From positions 38,981,023 to 39,045,022 of the forward strand of contig OX359273.1 of assembly GCA_947179155.2 (NCBI GenBank): a stretch of 64,000 bases of DNA. The letters run 5' to 3'. How positions within the stretch are numbered: the first letter of the stretch is position 1; each line of letters starts with the position of its first letter. Source of the stretch: Hedera helix (Eukaryota > Streptophyta > Magnoliopsida > Apiales > Araliaceae). Under the pieces are notes generated by a model that was given only the letters and a program-made list of their open reading frames with translations, did not search any database and was not told the origin of the DNA. Below, piece after piece: positions 21,736 through 33,864 of this stretch. Both the position numbers and the translations under genes were made by a program.

Positions 21736-22295
21736 TGTTAACGCCTGATTTTGTAAGCACGTGGAAAATCACCAAAGCACGAGCACCTGCAACCACAAGA
21801 CCGTTAATCACCCCCAACAATAGCGACGGCTTGGGCCGTCCGGGGATGCTCCGGTGTGAGAGTAAGTAGCAGGCCAAAAGCGTAACAATAGAGAACAATA
21901 ATGCTGGAATTATTATAACTCTGTGTAAAATATAAGAGTGTGTACCATAATTCAGGAGCTAATGGCTTGTATTTATAATGCATGTCATCCCCAGAATCCT
22001 TATTGGAGTGAGGTATCCCAATCCAAACCATATTAGGATTACCCTTGTTGTCCATAGAAACCCTTCCTAATCACATGTCTGATCTCCACGAAAACAGGAA
22101 AAAGACACCTAATAGGACTAAACCTCAATCACCCCAAGCCGTGCGGAAACTATCAACCAAGAACTGGGCCTCTCATCCCCGAGCCCAGCCCGGCCGAACC
22201 CCCATGCCACAAGGTCCATAACCAAAATCCGAACCCAACCCATCATTTTTACCCAGCCCAGACGACATCCGGGTCGGACAAATCCTATCCCAACA
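21736..22295 (-). repeat. 5' LTR of the Tat element
   Basis: 560 bp with TG..CA ends, nearly identical to 7005-7564. A TATAAAT on the minus strand at 21971-21977 is a plausible core promoter for gag-pol. ORFs seen inside are not supported as genes. Confidence 0.95.
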
Positions 22296-22511
22296 CTTTC
22301 TTTTTGTATCGTTCCTTTCCTAATGCTATTAAGTATTAACATCATTCATTCAAGTACATAGGAGGGAACTTTTTTAGCAAATATCCTGAATTCTGGCTCT
22401 GAGATAAACAGTTTTATTATACCACAAACTATTACAAGCATGTTCATTTATGCGACTCCATAAAGTGTCAAGAAAGACAAGGGAAAACAGGAGAGAGATC
22501 ATCACTTCCAT

Positions 22512-23979
22512 CTAAGAATCAAAACAGTTGGCAAGAGATCCACACTCTATGCAATATGCCCTGCAAGACTTAAAAATCTTGATATGCTTTTTCTTCCTCA
22601 ATTCATGCGGAACAGGCCCATGAACCCTCTTTCCCATTGGCTCACCTTGCTTGTTGACAACAGCATTGTCATCAAATTTGACCTCGCTCCCATCGCAACG
22701 CCCTACAACACGGTAAACTACATAGTGGCACGCACTACAACACCTTAAACTACAGCTCCTTTTTTCACTGTTCCACCTGGGCCGGCTTCCTTCACATATT
22801 CGATTATTGCGTCTCCAAATCTTGCCCCTTTCTTCCCTTTCAAAGCTTGCATACACTTCACTCGCTCTGCAACTAAGTTATCGGCCACTTTGAGATTGGT
22901 TCCCATTTGTATGAATGTCCTGCATTGCTGTTCAAATGAGAAAGAAAATAGAAAATTGAATAAGGAGTCTGAATCAAACAAACCACACTTTTGAACGTAT
23001 TGGTATGTACGATGAAAACACAGGCTTAAAGACTAGTTCTTTAGCTGTTGTAATTGAAGTAACAGAAGATTACTTGGAACTACGATGTAGGCAATGTGAC
23101 CTTAGAAGATTTCAATGTGCAGATTAACTGTATTTGGATATGATAAATGGAGAAAATCAGCACAACAGAATATTGTGGGTTGATTAACCGAGAAAAACAA
23201 TTATTTGAGGGCAAAGACCGAGTGTCTCTTAGCCAACAATTAAAGTCGGATTCAAAATTCAATATGGAGTGTAGTTCTAGTCAGAAATTGGTTCTCCTGC
23301 TCAGTTAGAAGCCCCATTTTTTAAACCAAGACCAGCATTCTGCTCCAAAAGAAGACTATCCTGACCAGTAATATTGAGTTCACTTTCCGAGGTTAAATTT
23401 TCTGCAGGATGCTATCCAAGATAGCATTTGCCGCAGAGCTCAACTCAGTATATAAACGATACACTCTTCCAGACATCAGGATTAGCCTATGTAAAAGCCT
23501 TAAAAGTTGCAAATTCAGAAGCCAATTTTCAGTTTATAAAAGAGTTCAGTAATCTTTAGTCATTCTACTTGGCCTATCCACAGTTATTTAGTAAGATACA
23601 AGGACAACTGCCCTCAAAACTTTCTACTAGTTTAAATGCCAATTATTCCTATCAATTCCAGGTCTATATAATTCTTTAAATTGATAGAACATATTCTGCA
23701 AATATGTTCTAGCAAGAATGAACTCTGATAGACGCTTAGGATAAAATCAGACTTGACAACGAGCAAGTAGTAAAATTAAGAGAAAATCGATTTGTAGTAG
23801 GTCTTGTCAAGACAGTGAATGCATACTAAGTGCAGAGGGATAATCCTGCTGCAAACTACAGAGTAACAATGCATAAAGAACAAGACTAACCTGAGACAAG
23901 AAGTCACTGCATGTCATCTCATTTGACATCCTCAGTAAAGCAAGAGAATAACTGCTGAGGTTTACCAAGAATGAAGGAC
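22512..23979 (-). pseudogene. Pseudogene of mitochondrial ribosomal protein uL14m (HUELLENLOS-like), intron retained
   Basis: The minus strand encodes QQCRTFIQMGTNLKVADN then CMQALKGKKGARFGD and VKEAGPGGTVKKGAVV. After a break come DGSEVKFDDNAVV and GPVPHELRKKKHIKI. This is the L14 fold of the nuclear-encoded mitochondrial large-subunit protein. The exon begins at 22927 after a canonical TTTGAACAG acceptor. A smaller exon at 23891-23979 (SFLVNLSSYSLALLRMSNEMTCSDFLSQ) ends CAG before GTTAGT, so a 963-bp intron is preserved. Decay: a TAA after KKGAVV, a TAG after VVVRATM, a frame change within a short partial duplication near 22695-22715, NLVAE where the family has NSGAK, and a lost normal C-terminus. 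It is therefore a decayed segmental copy, not a processed one. The first exon was not found. Confidence 0.8.
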
Positions 23980-24520
23980 CTGCTATTAAGTTTTCCACAT
24001 ATATGATGAGACAGTCAGCATTTGATACAAATAAAGAAGACAGAAAAAGAATAATTACACAGAATGATAAACTCCGAAGTCCACTGGTGAAAATTTGGGC
24101 AATAGAACACTTGCACCATCTAAGCTGTGAAAAATGCTAACACAGCATAACCCTAAAACGCAATCAAATTGTGTCTAACCTTCCAAGATTGATATTTTCT
24201 TCTTCTTTCACTCATATCAGCTATTAAACAATGCTATGGCATCAGCCGAAGAAGTACTATATCCCAACACCATATAATGAGTTCTTATTAACTACATGTT
24301 AGCACGAGACGTGATCACTGAAAGTGTAAGTTTCTCGTATTGATAGTGTACCACCTTTAGTCCAGCAAACCTTAGCTTAGGTTTCCATGAAATAACTCAT
24401 ATATAGTACATAAACTTAATAATCTTTACATATAGACAAGGATTTATGCATGGCTACCTTTAAACAAACATTTAATCTCATAAACCTCAATTTCCATTGC
24501 AAGAACATGGTTATACCTTC

Positions 24521-24603
24521 TTATGGTTCATTTCCTTCTAGCTTTGAAGCTTGTTCATGATGTAAGCTCCCCTTTGATGGCTTCTTCCTCTTCCTTTCAA
24601 CCT
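24521..24603 (-). other. Possible terminal coding remnant beside the CACTA end
   Basis: Minus-strand frame: a Lys/Arg-rich run (VERKRKKPSKGSLHHEQ) then ASKLEGNEP and TAA at 24521-24523. It abuts the CACTA terminus with no room for more exon. It may be the last exon of an unrecognised gene, or chance. No family is recognised. Confidence 0.3.
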
Positions 24604-24925
24604 CACTACAAGAAAAAGAGTTAATTCAGACAGAATATTCTGTCGTATATAGAGTCTTTCCGTCGTAAATAACTTTTTTCCGACGGAAAATTCAGTCGCA
24701 GATTCGGACAGAAATAAGCGCGTCGGGTTTATTTGCGTCGGAAATTCGGTCGGAAATATTATATCTCAAAGGTTTTTTTCCCGTCGTTCATTTCGTTGGT
24801 ATTAATGTAATTACGACGGAGTTTATTCCGTCGGTAATATATATTCTGTCGGCCATCGCTATCTAAAGCCGACGGAATATTCCGTCGGAATTAACGAATT
24901 CCGTCCGAAATGATTTTTTAAAGCA
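24604..24925. mobile_element. CACTA (En/Spm) transposon terminus
   Basis: CACTACAAGAAAAAG at 24604 is the typical plant CACTA TIR. It is followed by about a dozen subterminal copies of TCCGTCGG/CCGACGGAA in both orientations. No matching second terminus (CTTGTAGTG) was found to the right, so this is a truncated or disrupted end. Confidence 0.8.
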
Positions 24926-25277
24926 TTTACGAAACTGTTAATTTCTGCTTTAATTCCGATGCATTCATCTTAATTTCGTTATATTAACCTTTAATCATCG
25001 AAATTCCTATTTTCTTAAAATTTCATTATCTGATACATCACTTATACACTCTACATATATAACTGATCCTTATACGTTATATAGACCCTTATTTATATCA
25101 AGAGTCCTTCTTACCATTTCAACCACACAGGTCACTTCTATCACATTTATCACATAATAAATCATATTTAATCTTTCTTACACTTTCTGTCATTCAACAC
25201 TAGGTTTTAGCTGCTAACATTTACTTAATTAACCATAATGCCTGATTAGCAGTCTTGTAAAATCCTGGGGTGTCACA
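24926..25277 (-). mobile_element. LTR-like fragment interrupting a copia relic
   Basis: Read on the minus strand, the sequence from 25277 begins TGTGACACCCCAGGATTTTAC, a typical start of Ty3/gypsy LTRs. The copia gag similarity at 25278 and above stops at that base. The right boundary near 24925 is where the CACTA subterminal repeats begin. No TSD could be tested. Confidence 0.4.
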
Positions 25278-26100
25278 TGAGAACTGATACTCGTACCTGA
25301 TTTCTACTTAAGACGAAATAATCTCTTCAATAGGTACAACCAATTCTCATTGCTTTTTTTCATATACTTGTCCTTCAACGCCTTTCACAACTTACTAACA
25401 GATGTCTCCTTTATGAACGGATATTTCTACTCTCTACACAAATAGGAACAAATCATTCCGCAAGCTTTTAAATTCAATCTGTTTCAATCTTTTAAATTTA
25501 TATCTTTTGGCTTTTTCTCTTCTAGAACTATATCCAAATCCTATTGGTATAGTCCATCCAATACCTCACTCTGCCACAGGCCGAAATTATTTCGACCATC
25601 AAATTTTTCTACATCTATTTTTCCACTTGTGTTCACTGTTTTGGCCAATAAAGAACCTCCGGACATATCTAACTCATCCATTGGTTTTTTCAAATATTAC
25701 TAAATTATTGTATTCCAAAGTTATACAAATTGAATACAACAATTTGAACACAACATAAAAGTCAAGATTTTAACCTATAGCTCTAATGCCAATTGTTATA
25801 AACGCAACGGAAGCAAGTAGTTGGTTTAATTACTAACAATGATTACTAATAATGCTAATCACTGACAAAACTAAACCAACATACCACATAATAATGGAAT
25901 ACAATAATTAAAGTAAAGCAATAATAGTAATAACAATAATGCAGAAAAATAAATTAAAAAAAAAGAACGAACACACCTGAAATTATGAGGCTGCTTAAAA
26001 TACTTCACTATATTTCAAAAAGATCAATTACAAAAGAGAAAAATATTTTATTAAAGATGTCCTTAAAAGGACTCTCTTATAAATAAATATTCAACTAACA
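25278..26100 (-). mobile_element. 5' part of a Ty1/copia element (LTR, PBS, gag remnant)
   Basis: 25794-26100 is a 307-bp LTR-like block, TGTTATAAACG to CTAACA, with ends complementary as TGTTA/TAACA. On the minus strand a PBS-like TGGCATTAGAGC follows at 25792 and below. A decayed gag frame then reads EKFDGRNNFGLWQSEVLDGL and SVSKLWKALKDKYMKKSNENWLYLLK-like segments (stops present). The rest of the element is missing. Confidence 0.7.
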
Positions 26101-26418
26101 AAAGAAAGGAGAATATTTACTCTACCTATACAATACTACAATAGACCTTATTTATAAGTAAGTGGTTGGCCACTTATAAGTTTGCCCATCGATGTAAGAC
26201 AGGCAAACAAGCCAATACTTAACATCCTTCACAGGCATTTAAGATAATAGGGAAAATCGAGAAAGAGTATAATACGCCCCAAAAGAAAATGACAAATTTA
26301 CCTGGAGGAGGGTCGTCTTTTTCAGTGGAGGAGCTCCACGTTAATGTTAGGGTTTAAGCAAAACTACAAAAAACAAGTAAAGAAGATGACTGATCAACAC
26401 ATAAAATTACCCCCTCAG
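26101..26418. other. Spacer between copia LTR and solo LTR
   Basis: No gene or repeat boundary recognised. CTCAG at 26414-26418 is the left duplication of the next element. Confidence 0.4.
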
Positions 26419-26847
26419 TGTAAGACCCCGAATTTTATGAAATATAAAATTTAATTTTTCTTCGTATATATTTTTCCTGAAACAGTAAGTGGTTAAATTA
26501 ACAAAATTGAAAGTTAAGGATGTTATGTGCAAATTTTATTTTGTCGGACAATATTCGTTTTGTCGGAGAATATTCAGACCGTACGACGGCGCCGAAATAA
26601 CTAATTATTGGTGGACCCCACAACGGAATAATTGTCGAATATAGAAAACGACAGAAGTAATATTTTTAAATAAAAATAGTCAACGATGTTAACTGTTAAA
26701 ATACCGGTGATAAAAGAATAGTAGCATACGGTAATTTATGGTATTTTACTGTAGCACGCGGTACTCTACAGTAGCACACGGTATTGCACAGTGTCTCATA
26801 TTATTGGTCTGATAATCGACACCGTAACTGTTACGCATCATTTCATC

Positions 26848-27040
26848 GATAATTGTTACTGCATAATATTTTATAGTATCAATTCAATAATTGTTGTTAC
26901 ACAGTATTTTGCATTATTGATTTAATAATTATCATTACACTGTATTTCATATCATTGACTCAATAATTGTTGGTGCACTATAGTTAAAATTATTGAACCT
27001 AATAATTGTCACTGTAGCAAATACACTGTAATTAATATTA
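26848..27040. repeat. 38-39 bp tandem array in the solo LTR
   Basis: Five degenerate units start with AATAATT at 26848, 26886, 26924, 26962 and 27001, each followed by TTACAC.GTATTTT-like sequence. The same array is present in the other LTRs of the family, for example at 37309-37520. Confidence 0.75.
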
Positions 27041-27324
27041 TTAAATTAATAATAATATGTAACGTGTTTATTACATTATTGTTGTAGCATTATTTTAATA
27101 TATATGTTGGACCCACAGAAAGAATAAATAAATAAATTTTAAAAAAAAAATTATTAATTAATTTTTACTATTTTAAATAGTAACCATGTGGACCCTCTGT
27201 GGGGGCCACATGAATTCTAAACATGAAAATTGCTGGGAATTGGTAGGTGGAGGCTGCGTAGCCTCTACTGAAATTTTTCAGCTGGCGTGCTCACCTACCA
27301 CACTCATAGTAACTTCTTTTCCCC

Positions 27325-27332
27325 TATAAATA
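27325..27332 (+). promoter_or_regulatory. TATA box in the Tekay-family solo LTR
   Basis: CCCCTATAAATAGC is conserved in the outer solo LTR near 47126 and, in a weaker form, at 37916 in the inner element. It is followed by a leader with AAATTTTCTCTAAG. Confidence 0.65.
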
Positions 27333-27923
27333 GCTTGCTCAGCTGAATAGAAAAATCACACCTAAAACATAAAAATTTTCTCTAAGAATTTTATGAGTTT
27401 TCTCTGAGAATAGTAAGGTTATCTTGAGTATTTGAAAGCCAAAAGGAGTGCAGGAATTTTTCAAGTAAGTCTTTTATTAAAGAGTAGTAATTTTATAAAT
27501 TCCTATTTTTCACGGTATTCACAAATTTTCCTTTAGAAGACTCTTCTTTAAGAAGATTCATTTTTAAAAGCTTTCTTTGAAAGATTTATTTTGGAATATT
27601 ATTTTAAAAACTATTTTAAAGTAGTTATATTATACTACAAAAATTATGTTAAATATATATAATTTTGATAGTTCATAGTATACGAGTTATCATACACTTT
27701 GAAATTTATATATGGTAATTACTAATTTTATTATAAATATATAGGTTGATCAACCTCATTTAAATCAATATCCAGTCACGTGTTAAGGTAAGGGGTATCA
27801 TTCTTTTCATCATCATAAATGGTATTATCTTCTTACTTGTAAGGGATTATCATTATTTGATTCTCGAAAATAATATCATTTCTTTCTTAAGATGTGCCAT
27901 TTATTTCCATGTATTAAATTGTG

Positions 27924-28110
27924 GGAATAACCTTACGGCGCGGATTACGGCCTGTTGGTGAATAACCTATCGTATTCATTCCAAATTAATCTCTGAGAAT
28001 AACCTTACAGCGTGGATTACCACCTGTTTGGTGAATAGCTCTTCGTATTCAAATTTTATTAAATTGTGGGAATAACCTTACTGCGCAGACTACCGCCTGT
28101 TGGTGAATAA
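27924..28110. repeat. Three 73-bp tandem units in the solo LTR
   Basis: GGAATAACCTTAC..GCGGATTAC..CCTGTTGGTGAATAAC recurs at about 27924, 27997 and 28070. The inner element has three units at 38244-38445 and 45170-45365. The outer solo LTR lacks the block. Confidence 0.7.
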
Positions 28111-29554
28111 CTCTTTTTATTTGTCTCATGTGGAAATAATTTGTCTACACGAATTATCACATGACACTTTTATTCCATATTCATTTGTAATATCATTTTC
28201 TTTCATATTCATAAATGTTATTATTTTCCTTTATACTCATAAGGGATATCATCTTTTTCATGATAAGGAATATTAATTTCCTTCACCTTTTGTTAATCAA
28301 ACCTGCTACGGTAAGGGATATTATTTTCTTTCATACTCCTAAATCGAAACTTATTATGGAACTATTACTTCTATAATTCCTGAAAATATTATATGTTCCA
28401 TAATAGTTGAACTTCATTATTTCAACTGAACCTTCCTATTTTCTGAACCTTTCTATTAAACTGTAACCGTTATTCTGAACTGTGGATCTTGAATATCATT
28501 TTTAAATTTCACTCCACATCATGTTGACAATTTGGACATTATTTGAATCTGCACAAAGTAAACTTCCGATACTTATTGTTTATCCTGTTTCTTCTGTTTA
28601 TCATTCGTATCACTGTTATTTGTATTAATCTTCAAGAATCAAGTTGTTGTGAATATCTGTGGCCGGGGGCACATATGCGATATAATTGTTGAACAGATGA
28701 TAGGTTAAAGGCGATATAATAGGTTAAAGGCTATACATCTGTTCGGTGTCTTTTTATGACACGTGGTGAACGTTCTCTTTGGCCCGTAGTGCAAAGATGA
28801 ACTGTTGCTTGGTATGATTATGACCAAAGGCTGAATTTGGTATAATCATAACTGCTGGTGCTATATTGAATATCTTTGGCCCGTAGTGCAAAGATGAACT
28901 GTTGATTTGTATGATTATGACCAGGAACTGTGAATTTTTATTATCATGACTAATGGTATTTCAGATGATAAAAATTGATGATGTTTTTACTAAAAAGAGA
29001 AGCGAGTGGACATTATAGTCTGCATTATTCTTCTAATAGATTGTTCATTCCGCTGCTATTATTGATCTGAACATTGTTTAGGAATTTAACTGCAGTTTTT
29101 GATATAAACCTTGTAGTCTATTGTATTCTATCAAGAACTCAACTGTTGAAGGCTAATGATAATTTATTCGTCATTATCTTAGTCATGATATTTCTTACTG
29201 GGCTATTTAAGCTCACCCTTTCTTTTGTTCCATTGTTTTTCAATAAGAAATGAGAACGTAGTTGGGTCTAGCCGGAGAATGGAGTGAGAGTCCGAAGGAT
29301 AACTATTATAGTCTTCACGTGTTGTAAAATAAGTGTGATAATAATAGTGAAGACTTAGTTGTGTATTATTATACACTGTACTGTTGAACGTTGTACTACT
29401 TTGTAATAATTTTGTTGTAGTCTTTTGACAACTCAAGTTTGAGTTGTGTGGACCCAGATTTAGGGGTGTCACACTCAATCCCACAAAAATAGTCCCATTT
29501 GCTGAATTATATTCTCCAAAGAAAAGAGTCCACTTTATGGGATAGGAACCATGT

Positions 29555-29947
29555 TAGAGCTGTAAACCAGCAGTGTTGTTGGTAAGTTCGATTTAGTTCG
29601 GATTCACAAAATTCAACTCCGACTTGTTAAACACGAGTTAAATTCAAATAAATTATTTTTTTTTTTTAGTGAAACAAGTTGAGTTGGAATATTGAAATAT
29701 TTAACTTGAACTTGACTCATTTAATATTTAGTTAATTATATTTTTTATTTTTATAATTAAAAATTAAACGAGTTGAATTTAAGTTTGATTATTCTATACT
29801 CGTTTGAACCCGTCTAAATTATTAAACAGGTTGAGTTTAGACACCAAATCTTATACGTGTTTAAAACTTGATCCAACTCAACTTGTTTAACGAGTTTAAG
29901 CGGAGAAAGTTAAAAACCAAATTCAACTCAGCTTATTTACACTTATA
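29555..29947. mobile_element. Degenerate hAT-type MITE candidate
   Basis: The left end TAGAGCTGTAAACCAGC and the right end, inverted (TATAAGTGTAAATAAGC), resemble the common plant TAGGGGTGTAAACGAGC family. The interior carries many ACTCGTTT/GAGTTGA motifs typical of it. No matching 8-bp TSD, so boundaries are tentative. Confidence 0.45.
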
Positions 29948-31934
29948 CAACTTAAATAATTGAGTGATCTAACATTTCTCCATGCTTTTTTCAAATAGTC
30001 CAGGCCCAAGAATAGAAAGAGGTAGCCCAATCTTAGAAACGGCCTGGAATATTTTAGCTTGGGCACCTTAGATATCCCAGTTAAATTAGACGAGAATTTG
30101 TAAAACTAATCTCCTTTTGATCTCCTTTCAAATATGACAGGCTATTGATTATGCTTTTGCGAAGGCCGCGACACGTGGTGTGTCTGGTCATCGATATGTT
30201 AGCCGAGTCCAGTCATTGATAGAACGAACATACGACCACAATACCACGCTTGACCCGTCCTCCCATTCCAAGATACGTGCCCCTGCCCCTCTAGTACTAC
30301 TAATCCCTCTTTTAAAATTAAAATTTTAATTTAATTTTTAAAATTAAATAATAGCATATTAAATTTTATATTAATATGAATTTATTTAATTTTAATTAAT
30401 ATACTTATTATAATTATATTAATATGACAAAAATTATTAATCACACAATTTATTTTATTCTAATTTTTTCTTAAATTATGTCAATTTTAAAGTTTAAACT
30501 CTTATCGTTTGATCTTAAAAGTCAAATTGTATTTTTAATTTTAGAAAGTAAATAGTAATAAAACTAGATATACTTCTTAATATGTCCCAAAATGACTGTT
30601 CATAAAAAGTAATGTAATAGTGAGTGTTTTTATATCATGTAATATTTGTCATAATTATGTTAAATCTAATCATTTTCAATTTTTTTAATAAAGAAAAAAC
30701 TATAAAAAAAACTATCACTAATATGTTTGTGAATTTGTTTATAATATTTTTTATAAAAATACATTTTTATGACAAATATTATATAACTTTTTTTATTATT
30801 AATATTAATTATTAAAAGTATTTTATCTCATCACATACACATTCTCCCAAATGAACACTAATTCTTTAAGATCGTTCTCTCTCTTATGAAAATAAAGTTT
30901 ATATTTATAACATATAAAATATAATTATGTGCATATTCAATATTACGCCTAAAAATACAAATAAAAATAAAATAACAATAAATAGATAAAAATAACAATA
31001 AAAATATTGGCCTAACAATGTTTAAATAGTTTGAAATAACCCAGAAAATCTAATTAGACAATAATTAGCGAAATTACTTAAAAGCTCTCAAGTTAGGAAA
31101 AATCATAAAACCTTAGGAATGCTGAAATAACTCTTTCTCGTGCATTTTCGGGCCTCAAACAATGTTTGTCTTGTAGAGTTCGTTATTTGTTTTAGTTTGA
31201 CATATTATAAATCTCATAACTTCAAATAATGAATAAAAAATTACGCCCAAAACAAGATTTATAACAAATATAAGTACTTAATATTTAAACATAAAATATA
31301 AATACTATATTTATTTTAATTATAAAAAAATATTATATAACATTAAAATTCGTGTTATGTCTCACTTTTTAATAGTTAAGATAGATGTAACGTTTGAATT
31401 TTGTGTTTTTAGACTTATTAAAATATTTACGACTGTCCACTGTCCAATAAGTTTGTAATATTTATACTAAGAAATCCAAATATCTCAAAATTGAAAAATA
31501 ATAATAAGGTATAGATTATAAAATAATAAATAATAAATTGTGAATGCCATAAGAATCTCGAGCGTGTCGCAAAAGCTCCTTAATTTGCATCGATGGCTTC
31601 AGCAACTTTTCCCATCTTCCATTTTCTTTACCATGGTACTGGTTTTTTGCAATAAAATATTACATGTATTTTTTAATATCTTAATAAAATAATAATATGG
31701 TACAAATGTTATTGGGAGAAATGATGTGGATAAATAATGCCATTATTAAATTGTTGGCTTCTTTTTACCCGGCAAGTGATTGTGCTTGGAATTGCGAGAA
31801 CACGCCTCAACTGATTGTACAAAAAGGTTGCATTAAGCTCTTTCTTTTTTGGTAATTGGGATAAGAATTACAGTACATCCACCTTAATAATTCCTTTAAT
31901 CACCCCACCATTTACATTATTCTAGTATTTAATA
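29948..31934. other. AT-rich spacer, no gene seen
   Basis: Mostly low-complexity A/T. A less AT-rich block at 30000-30300 contains a G-box-like CACGTG near 30171 but no coding frame. Confidence 0.5.
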
Positions 31935-32228
31935 TTCTCTCGTCCCAAGATAAATTTTTTTATTATTTTTTTTAATTATATAAATCTTTTAAGATATAAT
32001 AACACATATTAAAAAATCTTATTAATATTAATATTAGGTAATTAATATTAATTTAAAATTTTATTATTATCTATATACTAATTAATTATTCATCATCTGC
32101 CTATCTTCCAATTACTCAATTTTTAATGACAAAGTATGAAATAATTAAAATTTTTCTCTTAAATATATGTAAAACGTCTTATATTTTCGTAAAAAATTTT
32201 TTTTACCTATATAATGGAAGGGAGGGAG
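31935..32228. mobile_element. Stowaway-like MITE candidate
   Basis: Left end TA+TTCTCTCGTCCC and right end GGAAGGGAGGGAG+TA, inverted CTCCCTCCCTTCC. AT-rich interior of about 290 bp. TIR match is loose. Confidence 0.45.
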
Positions 32229-32414
32229 TATTATTTTAGATAGTCTAAAATTAAATGTTTACTTATCTGAAATAATCTATTTTTTTATAATAATTTGTCT
32301 ATAATATCTTTAGTATTAATTGTCATATTTATTGATTATAACTAGTCATGTGCAGAAAACTATACAATTAAATGAGAATTTAAATATAGACTATTATTTT
32401 ATCCTCTTTCTTAT

Positions 32415-32852
32415 TAGGGGTGTTCAAACTTTTCGATTTTTTACCGAACCGATCGGTATCGGTTTTTTCGGTACCGGTTTTTTTTTTTTTCGATTTTTTA
32501 TATTTTTCAGTATCGGTAGCGGTATGAGCATTTTTGAATTTTGGTTTGATTCGATATACCAAAAAAACCGAATTACATAATATAATAATAAATTTATATT
32601 AATTATCATATAATTAATAATAATTATTATATATATAATAATATATAATTAATAATAATTATATATATTGCTAATCGGTAAAAAATCGAAAATCGAACCG
32701 AATTTGTACCGAACCGGTACCGAAATCGATAATTCGGTTCGGTTTTCGATTCGTGTTTTAGCGGTAATTTCGATTCGGTACCGGTTCGATTTTTTTGGTA
32801 CTGGTTCGATTTTTTTGGTACCGGTTCGGTTTTTAACCGATGGACACCCCTA
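32415..32852. mobile_element. hAT MITE, 438 bp
   Basis: TIR TAGGGGTGTTCA at left and TGGACACCCCTA at right. The 8-bp flanks TTTCTTAT and TTTCTTAC match at 7 of 8. The interior repeats CGGTACCGGTTCGGTTTTT-type motifs in both orientations. Confidence 0.88.
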
Positions 32853-32924
32853 TTTCTTACTATGCACAAAAAGTTAACCAGAACTTTTATTATGGAACAG
32901 AGGGAACAATAAACAAACAACTAA

Positions 32925-33350
32925 TGTTTTGTTTGTTTGGGACTGAATGCAACTGAATGGCTGAATCGGTCAGTCATTTAGTGTGTTTATTTTGAATAAA
33001 AATGATCTGAATGGCTGAATCGGTCAGTACTTTGGGTTGAATGATTAACTCTAATTTTTTTAGCTGAATGAATAAATCCCGACTGAATGAAGCAAAAAAA
33101 TAAAAAAATAAAAAATAATAACTATTATATTAAGTAATATTAAATAAAATTACAAAAAAATGAATTTTTTCAGAGGGATAAAATAGTAAAAATATGTTAT
33201 TCAGATGTTTCAGATATGTCAATTATCAAATAATTATTTTCATTTAGTATTCAGAATTTTATTTCATTCAATTAATTCAAATTATTTAAATATTCAAAAT
33301 TATTTCATTTAATTTTTAACAAATCCCCCAAGTCATATTCATTCAGAATA
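32925..33350. repeat. Unclassified repeat with CTGAATGG motifs
   Basis: A 22-bp segment (CTGAATGGCTGAATCGG..) at 32953-32974 recurs at 33007-33028. CATTCA inverted motifs occur near 33340. It looks like part of a non-autonomous DNA element, but no ends or TSD are resolved. Confidence 0.3.
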
Positions 33351-33864
33351 TATAGTTGTGTTTAAGTGCCATGCTAATATGATTATTAACTTGAAATTGC
33401 GTGTAGACCGATAAAATAAATAATGAATTAATTAATATTTCACCCGTCGAGTATTTTTTTTTTTTTCCTTGAGAAAATGAGAATTCAACGGTTCGTGACA
33501 AAATAAAATGATCAGTAACCTTATATATACTTCATACGTATATAATTGTGAATATTGTAACATAATGTAATTAGAATGCTTAAAGTACGACTTAGTAATT
33601 AAGTTAGTTGACCAATTTTTATCTATCAAAAACAATTTAATTAATTCTCTAGACCTTGCTGGTACATGTAGATATAGAAATCTTTATAATATTGGGAAAT
33701 TATTCATCACAAATGTTTTTTATATTGTTATTTAGAAAAACTCAACTTTGACATTTCACAAGAGAAACAAAAGGTTTGGATTAAAAAAGAGGGCATTATC
33801 TGCTATTAATAGTAATTGAAGGGGTTAATATATATATGTGTGTGTGCGCATACGCGCGCACGAA

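Larger units (their letters stand above)
7005..22295 (-). mobile_element. Complete Ty3/gypsy Tat-lineage LTR retrotransposon
   Basis: Two 560-bp direct repeats beginning TGTTAACG and ending CCCAACA bound a 15,291-bp element, flanked on both sides by CTTTC (7000-7004 and 22296-22300). The gag-pro-RT-RH-aRH-INT order and the PBS/PPT positions put it on the minus strand, so the 5' LTR is 21736-22295. Subtracting the 4972-bp nested insertion and its 5-bp duplication, the element is about 10.3 kb. Two RNase H domains, no chromodomain and an antisense gene downstream of pol are hallmarks of the Tat (Retand/Ogre-related) lineage. By eye the two LTRs differ at only two positions (A/G near 7233 and T/C near 7439), so the insertion is recent. 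Confidence 0.95.
26419..29474 (+). mobile_element. Solo LTR of a Tekay-like chromovirus family (3056 bp)
   Basis: Begins TGTAAGACCCCG and ends GGGGTGTCACA. Flanks are CTCAG (left) and CTCAA (right), a 5-bp TSD with one change. It is homologous over most of its length to the LTRs at 36865-39637 and 43786-46558. There is a TATA box at 27325-27332 followed by a leader. No internal region, PBS or PPT is attached. Confidence 0.88.

Noticed and set aside
21677..22345. ORFs inside the Tat LTRs (and the same at 6970-7575)
   Set aside because: Present in both LTR copies only because the LTRs are duplicated; no family match, overlapping LTR control sequence.
27924..28110. Regular 73-bp and 38-bp direct repeats, at first sight CRISPR-like
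   Set aside because: Adjacent degenerate tandem units inside retrotransposon LTRs of a plant genome; no unique spacers.
29555..29947. Confident hAT call
   Set aside because: Flanks AACCATGT and CAACTTAA differ, so it stays a low-confidence repeat.
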